Positions 25,697-32,926 of a stretch of DNA of 64,000 nucleotides are shown here, one piece after another. Positions within the stretch are counted from its first letter, which is position 1; each line of letters begins with the position of its first letter. This stretch comes from Lachnospiraceae bacterium UBA7050 (GTDB lineage: Bacteria > Bacillota > Clostridia > Lachnospirales > Lachnospiraceae): contig DLAJ01000044.1 of assembly GCA_002493905.1 (NCBI GenBank), positions 21,464 through 85,463 on the forward strand, given 5' to 3'. Below the pieces are notes generated by a model. That model was given only the letters and a program-made list of their open reading frames with translations. It was not told the origin of the DNA and searched no databases. The position numbers and the translations under genes were made by a program.

Positions 25697-27763
25697 ATGG
25701 ATGTAAGCCAGTATCTTGAAATCTTCATTGATGAGACCAAAGAACATCTCCAAAATCTGAATACGCAGATTCTGGAGCTGGAACAGGACCCGGAAAATGA
25801 GAACACCGTGAATGAGATCTTTCGTGCCGCGCATTCCTTAAAGGGAATGGCAGGGACGATGGGGTATAAGCGGATGCAGACGCTGACGCATGATATGGAG
25901 AACGTGTTCTCTGAAGTGCGCAATGGTTCGATCAAAGTAAACAGCGAGATGATCGATATTCTGTTTCAGTGTCTGGATGCCCTGGATGAGTATCTTACCA
26001 ATATCCAGCAGAGTGCGGATGAAGGAACCAATGAGAATGAGGCGCTGATCAAGGCACTGAATGAGCAGATGGGGGCAAAGGGTGCTGAGGCGCCGAAAGA
26101 AAAAAAGGCAAAAGAAGCAGAGCCTGCGCAGGTGACCGAAAGATCAAAGAAGTGGCTGGAGATCAAGCTGGACGATTCCCAAAAGTCCGTGATCAGCAGG
26201 GCGGCTGCTCAGGGAGAGCATATATATGGTGTGGATGTCATTGTGCAGGAAAGCTGTCTCTTAAAGGCCGCACGTGCATTTTTGGTCTTTAAGGCGATTG
26301 AAAAATACGGAGAGATCATTGTCTCGAATCCGAGCGCACAGGATATTGAAGATGAGAAATTTGAGCTGGAATTCAGCCTGATCGTCGTTTCAAAGGGAGA
26401 GATCAGTCAGATTTTGGATGCGGTTAAGAATGTATCCGAGATAGAGGATGCCGTCGGTGAGGCGCTGGATGTCTCCGAGTACATACCGGAAGAAACGAAG
26501 AAGCAGGAGACTGCCATCGTGGAGAGCGGTTCTTCGGAAGTGCCTGAGCAGACAAAAACGGATGCGGCAAAAACAAAAGAGAAAAAGCAGACCGCAGTTT
26601 CAAAGCCGGTTGTCAACCGGACTGTCCGCGTGGATATTGAGAAGCTGGACGTGCTTATGAACCTTGTCAGCGAGCTGATTATTGCCAAGAATTCTCTTGT
26701 GTCTGCGTCGGGAACAGAGGGGAACAAGGGTACGGGCTTTAACGAGCAGATTGAATACTTAGAGAGCGTTACCACGAATCTGCATGAGTCCGTTATGAAG
26801 GTGCGCATGGTGCCGATTGAGAGCGTTGTCAATAAATTTCCGCGCATGATCCGCGATCTGTCAAAGAAGTTGAATAAGAAAATGGAACTGTATATGACAG
26901 GTGAGGAAACTGAGCTGGACCGTACTGTAGTAGATGAAATCGGTGATCCACTGATGCATCTTCTGCGCAATTCTGCGGATCATGGCTTAGAGTCCGCAGA
27001 GATCAGAAGGCAGAGAGGAAAAAGTGAGACAGGCTCCATTTTCCTAAATGCGTATCAGGACGGCAACAACGTCGTGATTGAAGTTGGAGATGACGGGAAC
27101 GGAATCGATACGGAGGCCGTGAAATTAAAAGCGATTGAGCGCGGCGTCATTACACCGGAGCAGGCGGAGAACATGGCGGAGAAGGATATTATCGATCTGT
27201 TGTTCAACGCAGGCTTTTCGACGGCCAAAGTGGTGTCCGACGTATCGGGCAGAGGAGTTGGATTGGATGTTGTAAAATCCAAGATTGAGTCTTTGAGCGG
27301 TGAAGTGGAAGTCAAGACAAAGCTCGGTATCGGGAGCACCTTTATCATCCGCCTGCCGCTTACACTGGCGATTATTCAGGCATTGATGGTTGTTGTCGGC
27401 GGTGAGAAATATGCGATCTCGCTCGGATCGATTCAGACGCTGGAGGACATTCCAGTTTCCGACATCAAGCTTGTGCAGTCCAAGGAAGTGATCAACCTGC
27501 GCGAGAATGTGATTCCGCTGATCCGCGTCAATGAGATGCTGGATATTGAATCGGCGAAGGGACCGGACGATAATCTGATGGTCGTAATTGTGAAAAAAGG
27601 CGATAAACTTGCGGGTCTGGTGGTGGATGACCTAATTGGTCAACAAGAGATCGTTATCAAATCTCTGGGAAAATATATCAACAAATGCAAAATTATCAGC
27701 GGCGCGACAATTCTCGGCGACGGCGAAGTTGCGCTGATTCTTGATACGAATGCGATGCTGTAA
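25697..27763 (+). CDS. cheA: Chemotaxis histidine kinase CheA
   Basis: CheA is the central kinase that phosphorylates CheY and CheB under receptor control. Domains in order: Hpt with phospho-His46 in IFRAAHSLKGMAG (about 1-105), a Lys/Glu/Ala-rich linker, a CheY-binding P2 domain (about 150-255), a second linker, and the P3 dimerisation helices. Then come the ATPase with HLLRNSADHGLE, GDDGNGID and SGRGVGLDVV, and the CheW-like P5 domain at the end. The length is 688 residues. It is coupled to cheB (1-base gap) and cheW (5-base gap). All catalytic motifs are intact. Confidence 0.97.
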   Translation: MDVSQYLEIFIDETKEHLQNLNTQILELEQDPENENTVNEIFRAAHSLKGMAGTMGYKRMQTLTHDMENVFSEVRNGSIKVNSEMIDILFQCLDALDEYLTNIQQSADEGTNENEALIKALNEQMGAKGAEAPKEKKAKEAEPAQVTERSKKWLEIKLDDSQKSVISRAAAQGEHIYGVDVIVQESCLLKAARAFLVFKAIEKYGEIIVSNPSAQDIEDEKFELEFSLIVVSKGEISQILDAVKNVSEIEDAVGEALDVSEYIPEETKKQETAIVESGSSEVPEQTKTDAAKTKEKKQTAVSKPVVNRTVRVDIEKLDVLMNLVSELIIAKNSLVSASGTEGNKGTGFNEQIEYLESVTTNLHESVMKVRMVPIESVVNKFPRMIRDLSKKLNKKMELYMTGEETELDRTVVDEIGDPLMHLLRNSADHGLESAEIRRQRGKSETGSIFLNAYQDGNNVVIEVGDDGNGIDTEAVKLKAIERGVITPEQAENMAEKDIIDLLFNAGFSTAKVVSDVSGRGVGLDVVKSKIESLSGEVEVKTKLGIGSTFIIRLPLTLAIIQALMVVVGGEKYAISLGSIQTLEDIPVSDIKLVQSKEVINLRENVIPLIRVNEMLDIESAKGPDDNLMVVIVKKGDKLAGLVVDDLIGQQEIVIKSLGKYINKCKIISGATILGDGEVALILDTNAML

Positions 27764-27783
27764 GCGGAATGGAGGCGGTAAAA

Positions 27784-28245
27784 ATGGAGGAGTTAAAAGA
27801 TAAGGAAGCGTTTATCTCGGCGCAGTACATTGTCATTCGTCTTGGAGATGAAAAATACGGAATTGATATCCGCTATGTCGATAATATCCTGCGTATGCAG
27901 CAGATCACGCGCGTACCGAAGGTGGCGCCCTATTTCAGAGGAGTCATCAATCTGCGCGGCGAGGTCGTTCCGGTTATGAGCGTCCGTGTAAAAATGGGGT
28001 TGGAGGATGTTGAAGAGACAAAGGATACCCGTATTATCATTTTGAAAGCGGATGGCATTGAAAAGATTGGAATTATTGTTGACGAGGTAAAGGAAGTCGT
28101 TACGTTGGAAGAGGAACAGGTTGACCGGATGGCATATGACTCCAAGGAAGAGAAGAGCGCTTTTGTTACGGCTGTCGGGAAATGTGGGGAGGATCTGATC
28201 TCTCTTCTTGATCTGCATGCCGTACTCGCGGAACAGAACCAATAA
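27784..28245 (+). CDS. cheW: Chemotaxis coupling protein CheW
   Basis: CheW links chemoreceptors to CheA. The 153 residues form one CheW domain: QYIVIRLGDEKYGIDIRYVD, ITRVPKVAPYFRGVINLRGE, VVPVMSVRVKMGL and IGIIVDEVKEVV. ATG 27784 is preferred because SD GGAGGCGG lies just upstream; ATG 27769 is in frame but overlaps that SD and adds 5 residues. It follows cheA in the operon. No second coupling protein such as CheV is present here. Confidence 0.95.
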   Translation: MEELKDKEAFISAQYIVIRLGDEKYGIDIRYVDNILRMQQITRVPKVAPYFRGVINLRGEVVPVMSVRVKMGLEDVEETKDTRIIILKADGIEKIGIIVDEVKEVVTLEEEQVDRMAYDSKEEKSAFVTAVGKCGEDLISLLDLHAVLAEQNQ

Positions 28246-28296
28246 AGCAGCCTGTTGTGTGGGGCGGGGCAGAAATGAAAGGAATGGAGAAAACAT

Positions 28297-28917
28297 ATGT
28301 CAGATAAAATTGACCTTCAGGCTATGTCGGATCAATATGTCGATGTCCTAATGGAGCTGGGCAATATTGGTGCCGGGAATGCAATGACCGCGCTGGCACA
28401 AATGCTGCAGTGCAAGGTGGACATGAAAGTGCCGCGTGTCAGGCTGCTGGAGTTTTCGGAGGTTGGCGCGGCAATGGGCGGCGAAGAGCAGATTATGGCG
28501 GGTATCTACCTGGCGGTTGAGGGAGATATTTCCGGCAGTATTATGTTCCTTTTGGAAAGGGATTCCGCAATGCATCTGGTTGAGAAGCTGATGGGTATGC
28601 CGTCATCCGGAGGCAGTGAGTTTTCTGAAATGGAAATATCAGCGCTGCAGGAGATCGGGAATATTATCACCGGCTCCTATCTGAATTCGCTCTCGGCGAT
28701 GACCGGATTAAAAATTATCCCTTCCATTCCGGCGCTGAGTATTGACATGGCGGGCGCTATTTTGAGCGTTCCGGCGATCGAGTTTGGACTGATCGGGGAT
28801 AATATCCTGATGATTGAGACGCAGTTCAGCGACGATCAGCAGATTGCGGGGTATTTTATCCTTGTACCGGATTTAGAATCTTATGAAAAAATATTGACTT
28901 CTCTCGGTCTGCGTTAA
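28297..28917 (+). CDS. cheC: CheY-P phosphatase CheC
   Basis: CheC removes phosphate from CheY-P and binds CheD in the Bacillus-type adaptation loop. The 206 residues have two pseudo-symmetric phosphatase helices: ELGNIGAGNAMTALAQMLQC near the N-terminus and ALQEIGNIITGSYLNSLSAM near the middle, each with the E-x2-N pattern. There is no SpoA domain, which separates it from FliY. The gene lies between cheW and cheD, the usual partner. The gap to cheD is 100 bases, with no terminator that I can see. Confidence 0.94.
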   Translation: MSDKIDLQAMSDQYVDVLMELGNIGAGNAMTALAQMLQCKVDMKVPRVRLLEFSEVGAAMGGEEQIMAGIYLAVEGDISGSIMFLLERDSAMHLVEKLMGMPSSGGSEFSEMEISALQEIGNIITGSYLNSLSAMTGLKIIPSIPALSIDMAGAILSVPAIEFGLIGDNILMIETQFSDDQQIAGYFILVPDLESYEKILTSLGLR

Positions 28918-29017
28918 AGAACGTCTGACAAGGGGGAGTGCGGACGCGGAAGCGCGGTAGAATGTAAGCATGGCGAAAAGCGAATAAACACGGATAGGGA
29001 AAGAAGCATGATAAGCT

Positions 29018-29503
29018 ATGAGTGAAATTATTAAAGTCGGTATGGCGGATCTCAATATTTGCAAAAGCCCGAATGGGATCACGACGCTTGGCTTAGGCTC
29101 CTGTGTCGGAATTGCGATCAGAGATCCGCTTACTAAAATTGGCGGTTTGGCACACATTATGCTGCCGGACAGTACCGTAATAGCAAATAACTCTAACAAA
29201 CCGAAATTTGCAGATACCGGAATTACGATGCTTGTTGAATTGATTGTCAAGGCGGGTGCAAACAGGTCAAGGCTTGTGGCAAAGATTGCAGGCGGTGCGC
29301 AGATGTTCGGTTTTCAAAATAAGAATGAGCTTGTGCGTGTCGGTGAGCGCAATGTAGAGGCCACCAGGAAGAAGCTTGCCGAACTCAAAATCCCGATTCT
29401 GGCGCAGGATACGGGCTTAAATTATGGCCGGACGGTGATTTTTTATCCAGAAACGGGAGACTTTATAATACGCGCGGTAGGAAAAGATGAAAAAACAATC
29501 TGA
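29018..29503 (+). CDS. cheD: Chemoreceptor glutamine deamidase CheD
   Basis: CheD deamidates receptor glutamines and is controlled by CheC and CheY-P. The 161 residues show the catalytic cysteine in LGLGSCVGIAIRDP and the catalytic histidine in GLAHIMLPDS. A CheD-type core with AGGAQMFGFQ and NYGRTVIFYPETG is also present. The 3' end overlaps the next small gene by 17 bases. Its pairing with cheC indicates an adaptation system of the Bacillus kind. Confidence 0.94.
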   Translation: MSEIIKVGMADLNICKSPNGITTLGLGSCVGIAIRDPLTKIGGLAHIMLPDSTVIANNSNKPKFADTGITMLVELIVKAGANRSRLVAKIAGGAQMFGFQNKNELVRVGERNVEATRKKLAELKIPILAQDTGLNYGRTVIFYPETGDFIIRAVGKDEKTI

Positions 29504-29870
29504 AGATCAAAACATAAAGCAGAATGCGCAGACAGAAGACATAGAAGAAGAGCAGACAAAAGATGCAGAAGAGGAGTTTGACCGGTTAAAGACCGGACAG
29601 CTTCCGGCGGTGATCATGCTTTTAGGCGGTGGGGTGGCGGCGCTTCTTACCTATATCCGTGATTTTCAACTGTCGGAGATGCTTGTAATCGTACTTCTCA
29701 GTCTGCTTGTATTTTATATTGTCGGACTCATTCTGAAACGCATCTTTGATTCGTTCCGCATCAGACGAAAAGAACAAGAGGAAGACGGCGTGGCAGAAGA
29801 GGGAGAAGTGATTGAAAAGGAGCCGGAGGAGAAAGAAAAGACCGGGAAAAATAAAAAAAGTGCAAAATAG
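29487..29870 (+). CDS. Small two-helix membrane protein between cheD and fliA
   Basis: I do not recognise a family. The 127 residues begin with an acidic, Gln/Glu-rich cytoplasmic-type segment (about 1-40). Two hydrophobic helices follow (PAVIMLLGGGVAALLTYI and LVIVLLSLLVFYIVGLIL). The protein ends in a Glu/Lys-rich tail (about 90-127). It overlaps cheD by 17 bases, with an SD-like TAGGAAAAG inside cheD, so translation is probably coupled. In Bacillus the small membrane protein SwrB lies just after sigD; this gene lies just before the sigma gene and may be a positional analogue, but I see no sequence support for that. Function unknown. Confidence 0.75.
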   Translation: MKKQSEDQNIKQNAQTEDIEEEQTKDAEEEFDRLKTGQLPAVIMLLGGGVAALLTYIRDFQLSEMLVIVLLSLLVFYIVGLILKRIFDSFRIRRKEQEEDGVAEEGEVIEKEPEEKEKTGKNKKSAK

Positions 29871-29992
29871 CACGGATATTTTTTAGAGGAAATATCAATG
29901 ATGGTATCAGTTAACAGAGACTGTACCACGCCGAAGTGAAACAAGGGCGTGTATTGTGATTGCTATGGAAGCAGGCGAAGGCGGAGGACGGC

Positions 29993-30763
29993 ATGGATGA
30001 GAGTCTGAGAAAGAGACTGTGGGAAGAATATGCCAGAACAAAGGCGGCAGAGACCCGCGAAAAGATCATAATTGAATATGCGCCTCTTGTGAAGGTGGTG
30101 GCCGGACGCCTCAGCATGTATCTTGGTTACAATGTAGAGTATGAAGATTTGGTCAGCTACGGAATTTTTGGACTGATTGATGCTATTGATAAGTTTGACT
30201 GCGGCAAGGATGTAAAATTTGAGACCTATGCGAGTCTGCGCATCCGCGGGGCTATTCTGGATCAGATACGAAAGATGGACTGGATTCCGAGAACGGTCAG
30301 ACAGAAGCAGAAACAGATCGATGCAGCGATCCGTGAGATTGAAACGGTGACGGGCAGAAGCGCATCGGATGCGGAAATCGCTGATAAGCTTGGAATTACG
30401 GGGGATGAGTTTGTTGACTGGCAGAGTCAGATGAAGGTCACAAATTTGGTTTCACTCAATGATTATCTTGAACAGGGTGGGACCGAGGTGGCAAATGATC
30501 CAACTTCCTCCAGTCAGTTTGATGTGCCTGAAGATGTGGCAATGCAGACGGAACTAAAGGGAATGATCATTGACGCAATGGACCTGCTGACCGAGAAAGA
30601 GCGCAGAGTTGTAGAACTGTATTATTATGAGGAGCTTTCCTTAAAGGAAATCAGCCGTGTTCTCGAAGTATCGGAGTCGAGAATTTCGCAGCTGCACACG
30701 CGTGCGCTGCAAAAAATGAAAGGGCAGCTCGGAAAATATATGGGAATATTGCATGCGCTATAA
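29993..30763 (+). CDS. fliA: Flagellar sigma factor FliA (sigma D/sigma 28)
   Basis: This is the sigma factor that transcribes late flagellar and chemotaxis genes such as flagellin. The 256 residues show region 2 (YEDLVSYGIFGLIDAIDKFD, ETYASLRIRGAILDQIRKMD), the characteristic WIPRTVRQKQKQ of sigma 28, region 3, and region 4 with LTEKERRVVELYYYEELSLK and VSESRISQLHTRALQKMK. ATG 29993 has SD GGCGGAGG at 29980-29987; a TTG at 29960 is in frame but unlikely. No anti-sigma flgM gene is in the window. It is the last gene of the super-operon, as in Bacillus. Confidence 0.96.
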   Translation: MDESLRKRLWEEYARTKAAETREKIIIEYAPLVKVVAGRLSMYLGYNVEYEDLVSYGIFGLIDAIDKFDCGKDVKFETYASLRIRGAILDQIRKMDWIPRTVRQKQKQIDAAIREIETVTGRSASDAEIADKLGITGDEFVDWQSQMKVTNLVSLNDYLEQGGTEVANDPTSSSQFDVPEDVAMQTELKGMIIDAMDLLTEKERRVVELYYYEELSLKEISRVLEVSESRISQLHTRALQKMKGQLGKYMGILHAL

Positions 30764-30790
30764 AAGAGTTTCCCATGGAAACTCTTTTTT
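30762..30790 (+). terminator. Intrinsic terminator ending the flagellar super-operon
   Basis: AAAAGAGTTTCC (30762-30773) pairs perfectly with GGAAACTCTTTT (30777-30788) around CAT, and the T run continues to 30790. It follows the fliA stop at once. The arms are the same as those of the hairpin at 5287-5311 inside the operon. Confidence 0.92.
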
Positions 30791-30916
30791 TGGCGGATGA
30801 TAGCTTAAAAAAGCATGGTTATTAAGATGGGAGCATAAGAGGGATTATAGGCTGAACCGTTACGAACTGAGGTGCAGGCAGGGTATTTGGATGTTGAAAG
30901 GAGCAGGGACTGCAGA

Positions 30917-32506
30917 ATGAAGAAAAATGGGTACTTTCAACTGATCACAAGCGGGAGTGCGACTTTTATCCGGCTGCTCCCGGAGACAGACGGCGGAGAG
31001 CCGTTGAGCGTTCAAGAGATAGCCAGTTATTTGAAATATCAGAAAATTCCGTATCAACTCAAGTCACTGAATGAAGGAATTGAAAAGCATGAGGATACGG
31101 TTATACAGCTTTGCGCGGAACAACATGCGCCGGTACAGGAAATGTGCCTGATTCGTGTGAGTAATGACAGGATGCGTGCGGTTATCCGTTTTTATGCACC
31201 TTCGGATAACGGGATTGTCTTGGACCGGGCGCAGATCATGGATGAGATTGCCTGCAATAAGATTGTGTTCGGATTTGTGAACGAAAACATGGAAGCGTTT
31301 TTGTCGAAGCGTGAGTATTGCAGGGATTATGAACTGGCGGTCGGCATTAGACCGAAATCGGGTAAGGATTCCCAGATTGAGTATCTGTTTTCAACGGATA
31401 CTCAGGCAAAGCCAAAGCTGAAAGAAGACGGGAGTGTTGATTTTTTTAATCTCAGTACGATCAGTCATTGTAAGAAAGGGGATGTACTGGCAAAACTGCA
31501 TCCGGAGCTGCGCGGGGAACCCGGGAAAACCGTACTTGGAGAAAATCTTGCGCCGCCTGCTTATGTAAAAAAAGTATTGAAGTTCGGAAAAAATGTGCTT
31601 CTGAGCGAGGATAAGACAGTGCTGACGGCTGAAAAAGATGGGCATGTCACACTGGAGGAGGATCGTGTCTGTGTTTCGGATATTTTTGCGGTCGATCATG
31701 TGGACCCATCCACGGGAAATATCAACTATGAGGGCGATGTGCATATCAAAGGGAATATCTGTGAAAATTATAGAGTGAAATCAACCGGAAACGTATTTGT
31801 CGGCGGCGTGGTCGAGGGCGCTTACGTGGAAGCGGACGGTGATATCATTATCAGCCGCGGAATGAACGGCATGGATAAGGGCGTTCTGAAGGCGGGTGGA
31901 AATATTGTAGCGAAATTTTTGGAAAATACGACGGCGGAAGCAGCAGGATATATAGAAGCGGAGTCGATCATGCACAGCAAAGTTACCGCGGGCGATGAAG
32001 TGATCGTTACCGGGAAAAGGGCGTTTATCACTGGTGGAAACGTTGCGGCAGCGAACCGTATTACGGCCAAAGTGCTCGGTTCCCAAATGGCGGCGCAGAC
32101 GACGTTGGAGGTCGGCGTAAATCCTGAGTTAAGGCAGCGTTATACACAGCTCCAGAAAGAGACGGCGGAGCTTCAGGGAACCTTAAAACAGATCGATCCT
32201 GTGATTCAGTCTTCCATGCAGAAGCTCAAGCAGGGGGTCCGCTTAACGCCCGAACAGATAAAATATGTGCAGACGCTGTCGCAGACCAGTGTATCGCATA
32301 AAAAAAAGATTGAAGAAAACTTAAAAGAAATGGATGCGCTGGGCGGACAGTTTGATGCAAAATCGGAAGCGTGTATTATGGTTTCGGGTGTTGCGTATCC
32401 GGGGACGCGGATCGTGATTTCTGACGTACTTCTGACTTTGAAAAAGGAATACCGCTATTGCAGGTTCCGATGTGTGAGAGGGGAAATCAAAAGTGAACCG
32501 GTATAA
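30917..32506 (+). CDS. FapA-family (DUF342) protein
   Basis: FapA/DUF342 proteins have an N-terminal FapA domain and a right-handed beta-helix; they are linked to flagellar assembly or placement in several bacteria. The 529 residues from ATG 30917 show the DUF342 core (CKKGDVLAKLHPELRGEPGK-TVLGENLAPP). A run of beta-helix turns follows, such as GNINYEGDVHIKGNI, STGNVFVGGVVEGAYVEADG and AGGNIVAKFLENTTAEAAGY. A C-terminal coiled coil lies at about 415-480. Longer in-frame starts exist (30872); ATG 30917 is preferred, with AGGAG at 30899-30903. It lies just after the sigma-D operon terminator, so it may be a separate unit. Confidence 0.85.
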   Translation: MKKNGYFQLITSGSATFIRLLPETDGGEPLSVQEIASYLKYQKIPYQLKSLNEGIEKHEDTVIQLCAEQHAPVQEMCLIRVSNDRMRAVIRFYAPSDNGIVLDRAQIMDEIACNKIVFGFVNENMEAFLSKREYCRDYELAVGIRPKSGKDSQIEYLFSTDTQAKPKLKEDGSVDFFNLSTISHCKKGDVLAKLHPELRGEPGKTVLGENLAPPAYVKKVLKFGKNVLLSEDKTVLTAEKDGHVTLEEDRVCVSDIFAVDHVDPSTGNINYEGDVHIKGNICENYRVKSTGNVFVGGVVEGAYVEADGDIIISRGMNGMDKGVLKAGGNIVAKFLENTTAEAAGYIEAESIMHSKVTAGDEVIVTGKRAFITGGNVAAANRITAKVLGSQMAAQTTLEVGVNPELRQRYTQLQKETAELQGTLKQIDPVIQSSMQKLKQGVRLTPEQIKYVQTLSQTSVSHKKKIEENLKEMDALGGQFDAKSEACIMVSGVAYPGTRIVISDVLLTLKKEYRYCRFRCVRGEIKSEPV

Positions 32507-32586
32507 CGGGTAAAGCAGCAGAAATACGCCCCAAGAGCGGCAGCAGGCCCGGGAACAGCGAATGGTTTTGGAAAGGATGTGTGGAT

Positions 32587-32907
32587 ATGGCAATTACGCC
32601 GTTAGAGCAGTTTGGTACAATTGGGAGAACGCAGGACTATTCTATATTGAAGCAGCAGGAAGATACAAAAGCGGCTGTCGATCAGGCGCATATTCAGGTA
32701 ACAGCGGAAAAACAGGCTGACGAAAAACTCAATCAGGTGAGAAGTGCAGATAATGCGCAGCTCAACGAAAAAAAGTTTGATGCAAAGGAAAAGGGAAGCA
32801 ACGAATATGCGGGCGACGGAGGCCGTGGCAGGAAAAAAACGACGGAAAAGCAGATGGACGGCAAGGTTATTCTTAAGCGCACACAGTCCTTTGACATGAA
32901 GATTTGA
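32587..32907 (+). CDS. Small hydrophilic protein of unknown function
   Basis: I do not recognise a family. The 106 residues are hydrophilic and probably mostly helical or disordered: MAITPLEQFGTIGRTQDYSI, then an Ala/Gln/Glu/Lys-rich middle, and a basic end EKQMDGKVILKRTQSFDMKI. No membrane segment or cysteine is seen. ATG 32587 has SD GGAAAGGATG about 10 bases upstream; a GTG at 32581 adds two residues. It lies between the FapA-like gene and the DUF6115 gene with short gaps, so it is probably co-transcribed with them. Small proteins of this look occur near flagellar loci of Lachnospiraceae, from memory. Function unknown. Confidence 0.68.
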   Translation: MAITPLEQFGTIGRTQDYSILKQQEDTKAAVDQAHIQVTAEKQADEKLNQVRSADNAQLNEKKFDAKEKGSNEYAGDGGRGRKKTTEKQMDGKVILKRTQSFDMKI

Positions 32908-32926
32908 GCGAGGAGACGAAAGACAT

